DNA of 64,000 nt from Polaromonas sp. A23. Its GTDB lineage: Bacteria > Pseudomonadota > Gammaproteobacteria > Burkholderiales > Burkholderiaceae_C. A program made the translations under genes and the position numbers. The notes beneath the pieces are model-generated. The model was given only the letters and a program-made list of their open reading frames with translations, was not told where the DNA came from and searched no databases. Numbering within the stretch: the stretch's first letter is position 1; each line of letters begins with the position of its first letter. Shown here piece by piece: positions 17,289-26,108 of this stretch. The stretch is taken from positions 43,501-107,500 of the forward strand of contig NZ_MUNO01000017.1 in the NCBI RefSeq assembly GCF_002001015.1. Direction: 5' to 3'.

Positions 17289-18713
17289 TCAACGCAAGCT
17301 CACCGTCTGCCGCTTCCACGCAGCATCTTGCCCTTTGCCAAAAGCTGCCAGCATGCCCGGTTGACTGGCCTGCTTCTCGGTGGTGAGCGTGTCCATGCGC
17401 GCCACTTCAAAGCTGCGCTTGATTCGGCCAGCAATCCTTGTTTCGCGGACAAGCAGCATGTTCGGTGTGCCTCGCGCCCAGCCTGCGAACTCGATGTAGC
17501 CCAGCTCGGGGCCGCTGCTCGATGGCGGCAACACGTCGATGCTCCATTGGCCCGCGGTTTTGCGAAACACCCACAGCTCGCGCCAGCTGTCCAGCGGTTG
17601 CACTGCTAACGCCAGGGCCTGGCCGTTGGGGTGTGCACTGGCTGAGGCTGTCCACACAATGCCGTAGGTGCAGCGTTTGGCTGCGGCGTCTTTGCCGGGT
17701 TTGCCGTCGGCCTTGTTTTCAAACAGCGCTACACAGGTTTCGCCGGCCTGACCTGCTTCGGCAAGCACCGTCAGCTTGGCAAGCTTGGGGCGCGCAGTTT
17801 CAGCGGCCCAGCGTGATGCACCCACGCGGATGGCGGCGTCGCTGTACTCCTGCTGATCGTTGTCGGTCAGCTCGGTCTTGTTGACGCCCGCCAGTTCAGC
17901 CAGTGAGCGTTGCGCCGCTGCCGTGGGCAGTTCCGCGCGGCGGGCCTGCTGAAATGCCAGACTGGCGTGCACGCCTGCGCGGCGCAGCCGCAGGCGGTTT
18001 TTGCTGATCTCTGGCAGTTGCGCAAACTGCGTGTCGCTGACCTTGTCCAGCACCTCGGCGCGCCACTGGTCGTGCACCAGGCGGTCTTGCGGGTGCATGT
18101 CTGCGCGCATGCAGTCGTGGCGGGTCAGGCTCAGCGCGGCACGCGCCCGCTGCTCGGCGTCAGAAGGCAAGGCCAGCACGCGGCGGAAGGCCTCGCCGTT
18201 GTAGCAAAGCTGCATGGCGCCTTCGCGCTCATAACCCTTGAAAGTCACGCCATAAGAAGCGGCCACTTCCATGTGGGCCGAGATCACATCGCTGACTGCC
18301 TTGGCATGCTTCATGGACGCGCGCCGTGCCAGGCGGTCGGCCATGGTGCCCAGCGCATCGAAAGGTTCCGCGCCAATGGCTTCTGCTGGCGCGGCCTTGA
18401 GGTAGGCGGCGGTGTAGGCCATGCCCAGCGCCTCGGCGCCGGGGCGGTCGCGCAGAAAGCGCACCACTGACAGAAGCTCTGACGCATCGGCTGGTTTCAG
18501 CGAAACGGTTTGCACCTGGCTGATGTGCACAAAACCTGCGCGTTCACGCCTGTGGTCGTACACCTGCAGGTAATCCATGCGCTGGCCGCGAATTTCCAGC
18601 GCGTCGCCCTGCCACAGGGCGGCTTGCTGGGGCGCTGCGTCGCGCGGCGCAGCGCGCAGGGTGGCCTGGTCCTGGGTCACGATGGCCAGTGTGAGCAAAG
18701 TGGCGGCAATCAT
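17289..18713 (-). CDS. Secreted protein with N-terminal SH3-like domain, 474 aa
   Basis: An exported protein of unknown function. A short hydrophobic N-terminus (MIAATLLTLAIV) is followed at about 15-70 by a bacterial SH3-like module (LEIRGQRMDYLQVYDHR). The rest is helical and Ala-rich with no enzyme motif that I can name. Its ATG overlaps the TAA stop of the SPFH gene by one base, so the two are translationally linked. The pairing suggests an envelope role. Confidence in the gene is high, in its function low. Confidence 0.85.
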   Translation of the reverse strand: MIAATLLTLAIVTQDQATLRAAPRDAAPQQAALWQGDALEIRGQRMDYLQVYDHRRERAGFVHISQVQTVSLKPADASELLSVVRFLRDRPGAEALGMAYTAAYLKAAPAEAIGAEPFDALGTMADRLARRASMKHAKAVSDVISAHMEVAASYGVTFKGYEREGAMQLCYNGEAFRRVLALPSDAEQRARAALSLTRHDCMRADMHPQDRLVHDQWRAEVLDKVSDTQFAQLPEISKNRLRLRRAGVHASLAFQQARRAELPTAAAQRSLAELAGVNKTELTDNDQQEYSDAAIRVGASRWAAETARPKLAKLTVLAEAGQAGETCVALFENKADGKPGKDAAAKRCTYGIVWTASASAHPNGQALALAVQPLDSWRELWVFRKTAGQWSIDVLPPSSSGPELGYIEFAGWARGTPNMLLVRETRIAGRIKRSFEVARMDTLTTEKQASQPGMLAAFGKGQDAAWKRQTVSLR

Positions 18714-19972
18714 TATTCGGCCTCTTTGCCGTTGGTTTCTTCGGCAGGGCGGCCGGCTTTGGCCTGGGTCGAACCACCCAGCAACCCGGCAGCGATGAAG
18801 CCGCCGCTGGTTGAAGGCGGGGCAATGATCACCGTGATCTTGTCGCTGAGCTTGTCAGCCATGGTTTTCTGGATCAACAGCGGGTGGCGGCTGATTAGCA
18901 CGCCTTCGCGGGCCATTTGTTCGCTGTTGATCTTGCCCACGCGGTCCAGACGGTAGGCCTCGGCGTCGGCCAGCTTTTGGCGGGAGTCAGCCTCGCCCAC
19001 GGCTTCAATGCGGCGCGCCTGGGCGTTGCCTTCAGCAGAGCGGATGTGCGCCTGCTTTTGCGCCTCGGCTTCCAGCAGGCGTTGCTCGATCTGCTTTTGT
19101 TTGAATGGCAACACATGCTTCATCGCTTCTTCCTGCGCCTTGGCGGCAATCACCTGCTCGCTGGCCGCCGCTTGCGCGTTGGTTTCGCGGCGCACTTTCT
19201 CTGCCTGGGCGTCGAGTTCGGTTTCCTTCACACGCTTTTCTTTCAGTGCCAAGGTGTAGCGCATCTTCTCGGTGGCCAGCTCTTCCGACAGCAGGTTGTC
19301 CATGCCGCGGCGATAGTCCTCGGGCAGGTCCACCTTGCCCATCTGCACGGCGCGCAGCAAGATGCCATCTGCGGCCAGTTTTGTTTTCAGCTCCGCTTCA
19401 ATGATTTGCTGAATTTCAGCGCGCTTGCTGGAAAAAATCTCGCGCACGGTGTAGCGGGTAAACACCTTGTAGATCACGCCCTGCACAGCAGGCTGCAACA
19501 CCTGGCCGGCAATGTCGTCGGGCAGGGTTTTCGACAGCGCGGTGATTTTGCTGGGGTCCAGCGCATAACGCACGGTCAGGTCCACCCCCAGTGACATGCC
19601 TTCGATGGACTGAAACGGAGCCGGGCCGTTGGCTTTGCTGCTGTCGGTAGGTTGGTAGACCTGGTCGCGCAGCGAGAAGGCGCGCACTTCATGCAGGCCG
19701 GGCAGCGCCATCAAGGTACCGTCGCGAAACTCCCCCACGCTGCCTGTGAGCTGGTTGGTGCGAATCGCCACGTCTCCGCGTGCAACGTTTTGCACGGGCG
19801 GGTGGGTCCACAGAAAGTACCCGACGGCGCCTACCGCAGCCGTGGCGATCAGCAGGCCGCGCGCGCTGCCGGCACGGCCGGCGGCTTGGGTGCCTATGTT
19901 TTGAGCGCCGTGCAAGGCGCTTGAGAAAGCGGCGGAAATGCTTTGTGCGATGTCGGTCAAACGTGGGTTCAT
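18713..19972 (-). CDS. SPFH/prohibitin-family membrane protein
   Basis: A single-pass membrane protein with a membrane segment at about residues 40-57 (LLIATAAVGAVGYFLW), an SPFH domain, and a long charged coiled coil (KEKRVKETELDAQAEKVRRE region) as in prohibitin, flotillin and HflK/C proteins. Such proteins oligomerise and organise membrane patches. ATG 19972 is preceded by AGGAG; the in-frame GTG at 20005 is less likely. The SH3-like gene follows with a one-base overlap. A two-component system is encoded divergently. Confidence 0.92.
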   Translation of the reverse strand: MNPRLTDIAQSISAAFSSALHGAQNIGTQAAGRAGSARGLLIATAAVGAVGYFLWTHPPVQNVARGDVAIRTNQLTGSVGEFRDGTLMALPGLHEVRAFSLRDQVYQPTDSSKANGPAPFQSIEGMSLGVDLTVRYALDPSKITALSKTLPDDIAGQVLQPAVQGVIYKVFTRYTVREIFSSKRAEIQQIIEAELKTKLAADGILLRAVQMGKVDLPEDYRRGMDNLLSEELATEKMRYTLALKEKRVKETELDAQAEKVRRETNAQAAASEQVIAAKAQEEAMKHVLPFKQKQIEQRLLEAEAQKQAHIRSAEGNAQARRIEAVGEADSRQKLADAEAYRLDRVGKINSEQMAREGVLISRHPLLIQKTMADKLSDKITVIIAPPSTSGGFIAAGLLGGSTQAKAGRPAEETNGKEAE

Positions 19973-20180
19973 GTGAGGCTCCTGGGTTGTGTCAGTGAGA
20001 GCCACGGCGTGTGTTCTCTCTGACCTCTATTGTTCGAATGACGCCGGGAGCGTTCAATGCCGGCACGCGGTGTCTTCGCTCGTTTGGGCGGCAGCTACCC
20101 TCCGCCAACGGAAGAAAAACTCACAGCCCCGCCAATAGCCAGCGCCCATAATGGCAACACCTCATTTCCCAGCGTCTGCC

Positions 20181-20903
20181 ATGACAAAAATCGCCGTGAT
20201 CGAAGACGACCTGCCCATGAGCAACCAGCTCAAGGGCTGGATCCTGTCGGCCAGGCCAGGCATACAGGTGGACCAGTGGTTCAACCGCGACGATGCCGAG
20301 GCCGCCATTGCCCGTGAAGACTACGACGCCGTGGTGCTGGACATCGAACTTGGCCGTGAACGCCATGCGGGTGTGGCCATCATCAACGCCATCAACAAGC
20401 AGCGCGCCACCCCGGTGTTGGTGGTGTCGGCCATGCCGGCCGCCATTTACCGCAGCATCATGAAGGCGCTGGACGCTTGGGACTACCTGCAAAAGACCAC
20501 GTTCGAAGAAAACGACTTCATTGAGACTTTTCTGGACATCCTGCGCACGGCCAAGCCCAAACCCGAGGGCAAAGCCCCGGTGGTGGGTGGTGATGAGTTG
20601 CAGTTGGATCCGTTGCGCCAGAACACGGCCCTCTGGCGCGGCCAGCGGGTGAACCTGCCGCTGACGGCGCAGCGCATTCTTGCCGCGCTCTATGCGCACC
20701 GCGGTGAGGTGGTGAGCTACGAGGACCTGTACAAGGTGGTCAAAAGCGGACGCAACCGTGACAACATCCGCAAGCATGTGAGCACCATTCGCGATGCGTT
20801 CAAGGAAATGGACGCGCAGTTTGACAGCATAGAAAACGTGCCCATGCGCGGCTTTCGCTGGGCCGGCACGGTGAGCGCCCCGCCCGCCAAAGGCAAGGCG
20901 TGA
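20181..20903 (+). CDS. Response regulator with C-terminal winged helix
   Basis: The receiver domain (residues 1 to about 120) has the acidic pair E8/D9-D10 and the phospho-acceptor D54 in AVVLDIE. The C-terminal part (about 140-235) resembles an OmpR-type winged-helix DNA-binding domain (VNLPLTAQRILAAL, then IRKHVSTIRDAF). I chose ATG 20181, which begins MTKIAVIEDD; ATG 20151 would add ten residues. It overlaps the histidine kinase gene by 4 bp, forming a two-component operon divergent from the SPFH operon. Confidence 0.93.
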   Translation: MTKIAVIEDDLPMSNQLKGWILSARPGIQVDQWFNRDDAEAAIAREDYDAVVLDIELGRERHAGVAIINAINKQRATPVLVVSAMPAAIYRSIMKALDAWDYLQKTTFEENDFIETFLDILRTAKPKPEGKAPVVGGDELQLDPLRQNTALWRGQRVNLPLTAQRILAALYAHRGEVVSYEDLYKVVKSGRNRDNIRKHVSTIRDAFKEMDAQFDSIENVPMRGFRWAGTVSAPPAKGKA

Positions 20904-23029
20904 AGCTCCCCACCGGACTGGACGTGAACCGCCTGCTGCCGGCACGGGTGCCGTTTCGGCTACGGGTGTTTTTTCGCGGGGCATTCCTGCTGCTGGCGCT
21001 GGCCACCTTGGGTCTGGCGGTGGCCGTGCTGCAGGATGAAAAAGAGCGCAGCTACCGCAATTACCAGGATGGTTTCAAAAAGAACCAGGCGCAGATTGCA
21101 GCCAAGCTGCGCCACCCCACCGGCCAGCTGGTGTTGCTCAACCCCAGCACCTATGACCATGCCGTGACGCCGCTGCGTCCACTGGTCCTGCCGTTTTCGG
21201 CGATTGACTTTGACGACAAAAACAAAGCGCAGCAAGCTGTGGAAATGGCCGGCTGCCTGGTGCAGTACCCCGACGCCGCATCCATGTGCGTGGCTGTTGG
21301 CAGCAATCCTTTTGTCGGTGGCTTTATTTATGCGGTGGGCAGCTTCAACAGCACAGCGCTGGCGTCGCACACCTCGGGCGAGCTGGACTTGAGCTTGGCG
21401 CACCGCGCCCGCATCACAGTGGACATGCGCGGGCAAAGCTACCGCTGGATTGCGCCCTACCAGGCCATGGACGACGGCGCCAGGGCCACAGGCCCGCGCA
21501 ATGCAAGAGGTCGCCTGGTGGGCTTTGTGGACAACGGAGCAGTTACGCCCGCTACCCGCCCCGTGCGGGATTTTCGCGGCTGGCTGTGGCAAGACGGCCG
21601 CTGTGTGGACGGCCCGTCTGCACCGCAGGAAAGTTGCGCGCGGCGCGCCTTTCTCAGCGTGCGTTTGCCGGTCGACCTGTTTCGAGAAGCCCTGTTTGAA
21701 AAGTCTCCCAACGCCATCGTCTGGCCGCCCGCCGACCTCGACCAGATCAAGGTTCGTGTGGAGCTGCTGGCGCCGGGCGACGGCACCGTGGTGTTTGACA
21801 GCAACACCGCCGGCGCGACCGCGCCATTTTCATGGGCTGAACTCACGCCCTTGCTCTTGCCCGGCGAAAAAATGCACGTGCGCAAAGTAGGCGCACCGGC
21901 TTCCGTTGCAGATATCGTCAATCTGTCGGGCGCTGAAAGCACCGAGCAGTCCTCACCGTTGCTCGGCTACCTGATCCGCCGGCTGAAGGTGGAGGGGTAT
22001 GACGCGCCCATCAGCAACTCGGAAGTCATCAGCACGCCGTTGGGCCGGTATGAGCTCACGTTGACAGGCGACATTCGCACGGTGAACAAAGTCCTGACCG
22101 CCGTAGCCACGCGTGTATCGTGGTTTGTGGGGGGCATGCTGCTGGCTATTTTTGTGACCTGGCTGGCCATTGAGCTGCGCATCATCCGCCGCATCACTGA
22201 GCTCACACGCCGCGCCGCCACTGTTTCCAAAGGCGTGCGTGCCAGCGACAGCCTAGCCACGGTTGATCTGGCCGACCTGCGCGGCGGTGACGAGTTGGGT
22301 GTGTTGGCCGGCGGCCTGCAAGACCTGCTGCAGCGCGTCAACGAAGACGTGCGCCGCGAGCAGATTCGCATCGCGCAAGAAAAAGACACCTGGCACGCCG
22401 TGGGCCATGAGATCATGTCGCCCCTGCAGTCGCTGATGGTGTTGCACGGCAGTACGGACGATCCGGCGCACCGCTACATCGGCCGCATGCAGCAGGCGGT
22501 GCGCGTGTTGTATGGCAGCGCCTCGCCAAGCGAGGCTTTTGAATCCACGGCGCTCAATGTGCAAACGCTGGATGCCAACGAATTTTTGAATCATGTGGCG
22601 CTGAACGCGGAGGCGGCAGGCATCCCCGGTGTGGTGTTCACGCCCGGCCCCCTGCCCGTGATGGTGCGCGCCGACGAGTATTCGCTGGAAGACGTGGTGT
22701 CCCACGTGCTGCGCAATGCCCAGCGCTACCGCCTGCCCGAAACACCGATTCGCATGACGCTGACCGTGTCCACCGACGAGGGAGCGGCGCCAGAAGCCGT
22801 GGTGACCATCAGCAACCAGGGCGCGCAGATAGAGTCCGGCATGTTGGACAAGATATTCGAGTACGGCGTTTCCGACCAGCCCGACACCGGCGCACTGGGC
22901 CACCGCGGCCAGGGCCTGTTTGTGGCCAAAACCTACATGGCCAAAATGGGCGGCACGATCACTGCGCGTAACGTCGCAGACGGCGTGTGCTTCGAGTTGC
23001 GCTTGCAGTACGCGGGCAGGGCGGTGTGA
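20900..23029 (+). CDS. Membrane sensor histidine kinase
   Basis: A 709-residue kinase starting at GTG 20900, overlapping the regulator gene by 4 bp. It has a membrane segment at about 26-45, a large periplasmic domain of unrecognised fold (46-405), a second membrane segment at 408-426 and a HAMP region (425-480). The H-box HEIMSPLQS places the phospho-acceptor at H503. N605-N606 lie in the N-box and GHRGQGLF is the G-box. The signal is unknown; the divergent SPFH/SH3-like genes are possible targets or signal partners. Confidence 0.93.
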   Translation: MKLPTGLDVNRLLPARVPFRLRVFFRGAFLLLALATLGLAVAVLQDEKERSYRNYQDGFKKNQAQIAAKLRHPTGQLVLLNPSTYDHAVTPLRPLVLPFSAIDFDDKNKAQQAVEMAGCLVQYPDAASMCVAVGSNPFVGGFIYAVGSFNSTALASHTSGELDLSLAHRARITVDMRGQSYRWIAPYQAMDDGARATGPRNARGRLVGFVDNGAVTPATRPVRDFRGWLWQDGRCVDGPSAPQESCARRAFLSVRLPVDLFREALFEKSPNAIVWPPADLDQIKVRVELLAPGDGTVVFDSNTAGATAPFSWAELTPLLLPGEKMHVRKVGAPASVADIVNLSGAESTEQSSPLLGYLIRRLKVEGYDAPISNSEVISTPLGRYELTLTGDIRTVNKVLTAVATRVSWFVGGMLLAIFVTWLAIELRIIRRITELTRRAATVSKGVRASDSLATVDLADLRGGDELGVLAGGLQDLLQRVNEDVRREQIRIAQEKDTWHAVGHEIMSPLQSLMVLHGSTDDPAHRYIGRMQQAVRVLYGSASPSEAFESTALNVQTLDANEFLNHVALNAEAAGIPGVVFTPGPLPVMVRADEYSLEDVVSHVLRNAQRYRLPETPIRMTLTVSTDEGAAPEAVVTISNQGAQIESGMLDKIFEYGVSDQPDTGALGHRGQGLFVAKTYMAKMGGTITARNVADGVCFELRLQYAGRAV

Positions 23030-23113
23030 GTGGTCGCTCATAAAAACCAAATGCATCAGTTGATTCGCTGTAAGCGCATATAACGTTCCAGCATTCAACA
23101 GTTAGGGGAGAGA

Positions 23114-23398
23114 ATGATTAATCCGCTCGTGGTTGCCGTTGTCTATGCGGTTGTGGGAACAGTTGTCGTTTCGGTGGTGCTGTCGATTTGGGGGGAGCCG
23201 CAGAAGCTCCTGGATGTCGGGATCGCTTCGACAGGAGCCGCTCTCGTGTCGCTGGTTCCGACAATCGGTGGGCCGCTCTCTCTGCTGGTAATGCTGGGCT
23301 TGCTCTATTGGCGGTGCAGCACAAATGTGGCAGCCATCGCCGCATCCGTAGCGCTCGCGCGGCTCGCCATGGTTCCCGTTCTATTTCTGTTCAGGTAG
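23114..23398 (+). CDS. Small membrane protein, 94 aa
   Basis: I do not recognise the family. The start ATG 23114 has a strong ribosome site (GGGGAG). Three hydrophobic segments are visible: VVAVVYAVVGTVVVSVVL, ALVSLVPTIGGPLSLLVML and a C-terminal segment rich in Ala, Val and Leu. A short CCCC-TGCAT-GGGG hairpin with a T run follows at 23427-23450 and could terminate it. Confidence 0.75.
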   Translation: MINPLVVAVVYAVVGTVVVSVVLSIWGEPQKLLDVGIASTGAALVSLVPTIGGPLSLLVMLGLLYWRCSTNVAAIAASVALARLAMVPVLFLFR

Positions 23399-23455
23399 TT
23401 CGCGATGCATAACTGGTCCGTCGCAGCCCCTGCATGGGGTGACAACTTTTTCTAC

Positions 23456-23484
23456 TTGCACAAATAACTGTATTTATGTACAGT
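23456..23484 (+). promoter_or_regulatory. Putative sigma-70 promoter of the GFA-fold gene
   Basis: TTGCAC (23456-23461) and TACAGT (23479-23484) are separated by 17 bp. The -10 element lies inside the LexA-like box. Confidence 0.5.
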
Positions 23485-23485
23485 A
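23466..23485. promoter_or_regulatory. LexA-like (SOS) box
   Basis: The 20-mer AACTGTATTTATGTACAGTA carries CTGT-N8-ACAG and differs from the E. coli consensus TACTG(TA)5CAGTA at only a few positions. It overlaps the putative -10 element and ends 45 bp before ATG 23531, a position suited to repression. Confidence 0.65.
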
Positions 23486-23530
23486 TTTCGATCAGGCGCA
23501 GGGTTGCGCTCAATCGAAAGGAAGAAATCC

Positions 23531-23926
23531 ATGTTCAAGGGAAGTTGCTGTTGCGGTGCCATCCGCTTTACCCTGATGACGCCGCCCACCATGATGGGCA
23601 CTTGCCACTGCACGCGTTGCCGAAAGGTCGGGGCCAGCACCTTTGTTTTTGTGAAGCGCGAGGGATTTACTCTGGATGCCGGGGCGGACTGTGTGGCCAC
23701 CTATGCGCCCGAATTGCCCTACAAATACAACCGGTGTTTCTGCAGGAAGTGCGGCACCGCGCTTGGCGAGATCAATTCCTCCAGCGAGTCTTTTCCGGTT
23801 GCGGCCCATTGTTTTGATGATGAACTCCCTGTGAAAAATCTGTTCCATGAGTTCGTGAGCGAGAAACCAGGTTGGTACAACATTTGTGACGACGCGAAGC
23901 AGTTTTCTGATCATCCGCACAAGTAA
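23531..23926 (+). CDS. GFA (glutathione-dependent formaldehyde-activating fold) family protein
   Basis: A zinc-binding protein of the GFA/CENP-V fold, 131 residues. The cysteine ligands are visible as GSCCCGAIRF, CHCTRCRK and FCRKCGTALG. Family members include S-hydroxymethylglutathione synthase, but most are uncharacterised. ATG 23531 has an AAAGGAAG ribosome site; an in-frame TTG at 23504 lacks one. A LexA-like box and promoter lie just upstream, suggesting damage-inducible expression (inference). Confidence 0.88.
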   Translation: MFKGSCCCGAIRFTLMTPPTMMGTCHCTRCRKVGASTFVFVKREGFTLDAGADCVATYAPELPYKYNRCFCRKCGTALGEINSSSESFPVAAHCFDDELPVKNLFHEFVSEKPGWYNICDDAKQFSDHPHK

Positions 23927-24052
23927 CAGGCTGCTCATCTTCGAGCCTGCCGTGCGCTGACACACACTGAAGCGTCTGGCTGACATATGGCCGTGTTAGC
24001 CGTGACTCGGTGACAGGGTGGCTCTTTGTGGCGCGACCCAAGGAGTCACTTC

Positions 24053-24334
24053 ATGGCAGTGGCAAAACATTTGATTTCCGGCCACCCCCTGCCGGCGACG
24101 GCGACTCTGGCCATGCTGCTAGCCGCAAGCCTGACGGCCTGCGGCGACACGTCCAGGCTGACCCCCGGCGCCGATGTCGGCGCCACTCCCACCCTGATGT
24201 CGCCGTTTGGGATGGCACTGGTCGGCAAGGCGCTGTTCATTGCCAACGCCTACGCGCCGGTGAAGGTGCCTTACGAAGAAGGCCAGACTTCCATCAGTGC
24301 CACACCGGTCGAGGTGGTGATAGCAAAAACCTGA
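24053..24334 (+). pseudogene. Remnant of a sorbosone/glucose dehydrogenase-like lipoprotein gene
   Basis: The 93-residue product has a lipoprotein signal ending TACGDTS, then jumps at once to [20 protein letters not shown] and [12 protein letters not shown] before stopping. In full-length sorbosone-dehydrogenase-like proteins, from memory, similar segments are separated by about 100 residues and followed by some 200 more. The pattern therefore suggests an internal deletion and a 3' truncation. The ribosome site AAGGAG before ATG 24053 is intact, so a short lipoprotein could still be made. Confidence 0.6.
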
Positions 24335-24374
24335 CGCGGTGTGACAAGGTGGGGCACCAGGCCGCGCGACTTCT

Positions 24375-25043
24375 TTATGAGTAGGTGATCCAGTCCGCGT
24401 GTTCCGGCGCATCCAGATGAGGCAGCGTGTTGTAGGTGACCAGCATGTGCCGCTTGGGCGTGAAGGCGAATTCGGTGACCGAGCAGTTGCGTATGCGCAG
24501 ATTGAGTTCGATGGTGGCTTCCGGGCTGGTACCCAGTACATGGCCGACCGCAGTGGAAATCGGCCCGCCGCTGGAAACAATCAACACGTTGCCGGTATAG
24601 CTTTTCTTGATGTGGTCCAACACGCCGGTGATGCCCGCCACGAAGTCGGTATAGCTGGGCATGCCGTGCGGGCTGACCACACCCGCCATCCATTGCGTCA
24701 GGCCGTCCTTGAGCAGGCGGAAGTGGCTGCGGTACATCTCGGGCGAGGTCGGCTTTTCAAGCTTGTGCGGGTGGATGGCGCTGATGACGGCTTCGCTGTC
24801 ATATTCATTGAGCCCCGGTCTTGCAACGGCTGGAAGCGGGCTGTCCATGCCTTCGCAGATGCCTGCAAAAGTTTTGATCTGCCGCTGCAGCGTACCGGTG
24901 AAGGCTGCCTCGAAAGTCATGCCCTTGTATTTGAAGTACTCACCCAGGCGCACGCTTTGCCGGTAGCCCATTTCACTGAGCACGTCATAGTCATCAGCGC
25001 CAAAGGAGGCTTGGCCGTGACGCACGAGGTAGAGGGTTCCCAT
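24375..25043 (-). CDS. Histidine phosphatase (phosphoglycerate mutase-like) family protein
   Basis: A 222-residue cytoplasmic protein of the RHG superfamily. The motif LVRHGQAS is at residues 6-13 with catalytic H9. The second motif, usually S/T-H-G-G, reads SSGGPIS here, so the expected second catalytic histidine is a serine. Activity is therefore uncertain. ATG 25043 begins MGTLYLVRHG, the usual family start; ATG 25073 would add ten residues. Its 3' end converges on the sorbosone-dehydrogenase remnant with a 40-bp gap. Confidence 0.88.
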   Translation of the reverse strand: MGTLYLVRHGQASFGADDYDVLSEMGYRQSVRLGEYFKYKGMTFEAAFTGTLQRQIKTFAGICEGMDSPLPAVARPGLNEYDSEAVISAIHPHKLEKPTSPEMYRSHFRLLKDGLTQWMAGVVSPHGMPSYTDFVAGITGVLDHIKKSYTGNVLIVSSGGPISTAVGHVLGTSPEATIELNLRIRNCSVTEFAFTPKRHMLVTYNTLPHLDAPEHADWITYS

Positions 25044-25237
25044 GCGCAAATTGTGACGAGTCACAGGCCGCATGCCAGTCGCCCGGGTGACCGGTGAAGT
25101 TCTGCGCAGTGGTTGATCTTCAACTCACCGAAAAAATCGATCGCAACGAATCGAAATTTCGATCTGTGCAAAGCCAGCTTGTCACCAGCGTGACATGAGG
25201 GGTGCCTACGCTTGTCGTCAATCACACGCGAATTCCA

Positions 25238-26062
25238 ATGACGCTACACATTGACCATAGCTTTCTGACCCCGGTTGCTGAACACCGGGGGCCGCACACC
25301 ATCAACCGACATGCGAGGGTTCCCTGCGTTATTCGCGGCGCCGCTTTGCAATGGCCGGCGACGCGTAACTGGACATTTGACTACCTCGCGAAATTGGGTG
25401 AAAACCGGCCGGTGAAGCTTGTCGTCGGCAATCGGGAGCTGGGTGAAACAGGGTTCACCCAGTCGACGTTCAGCGAGTGCGTTGGCAGCCTGGAGTCAAA
25501 CGGATCAATCTGGGGAGGCGGGGCCAGGGTCGCGCACCTGAAAGAGTTTGATCTGCTCAACGAATTCCCCGAGTTGCGAAAAGACGTGCGTGCAGACGCG
25601 TTGTTTCCCCCGCGCCAACACGTCTCCAGCAGCGCATGGATCGGGCCGGAAGGCGCTCACACCGGCCTGCACTATGACCTCCTGGACAACCTTGCTGTCT
25701 TGCTCCGGGGATCAAAGCGGTTTTATCTGGCGCGGCCTGGTGTCGTTGAGTCGCAAGGGGCTGTGTCTTCAAAGTACGACCGCTGGGCACGCCTGGCCGA
25801 TATCGGAATTCAGGGCCTCGCCGAACGCAAGCTGCCAGAAGCATCCCTCTTTGTCGCCGACCTTCACCCTGGCGATGCCATTTATGTTCCCAAAGGCTGG
25901 TGGCATGAGGTCGTCAATCTGAAAAGCAGCATCTTCCTCAGCGGGTTCTTTGGACCGATGCCGTATGTCGTTGGCCTGTGGCTTTTGACAGGCACGCGCC
26001 AGCTCATCCACGACGCGATGCCTTTGCATGGCCGGCGGTGCACTTGCCACGCGGTCACCTGA
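25238..26062 (+). CDS. JmjC/cupin_8 domain oxygenase-like protein
   Basis: A probable Fe(II)/2-oxoglutarate oxygenase of the FIH/JmjC type. The iron ligands fit HYD (H145, D147) in GAHTGLHYDLLDN and the distal H223 in VPKGWWHEV; the segment LRGSKRFYLARP follows the usual strand order. The C-terminus is short and slightly unusual. ATG 25238 is used (MTLHIDHSF); a GTG at 25202 would add 12 residues. The GNAT gene begins 46 bp downstream, so they are probably an operon. The substrate is unknown. Confidence 0.82.
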   Translation: MTLHIDHSFLTPVAEHRGPHTINRHARVPCVIRGAALQWPATRNWTFDYLAKLGENRPVKLVVGNRELGETGFTQSTFSECVGSLESNGSIWGGGARVAHLKEFDLLNEFPELRKDVRADALFPPRQHVSSSAWIGPEGAHTGLHYDLLDNLAVLLRGSKRFYLARPGVVESQGAVSSKYDRWARLADIGIQGLAERKLPEASLFVADLHPGDAIYVPKGWWHEVVNLKSSIFLSGFFGPMPYVVGLWLLTGTRQLIHDAMPLHGRRCTCHAVT

Positions 26063-26108
26063 ATGTGCGTCTCTGTCTTCACCCTCACTCAATGCAAGGA
26101 AAACCATT

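Noticed and set aside
26028..26108. Extended N-terminus of the GNAT protein overlapping the JmjC-like gene
   Set aside because: The extension has no family similarity and lacks a ribosome site, while TTG 26109 is preceded by AAGGA.
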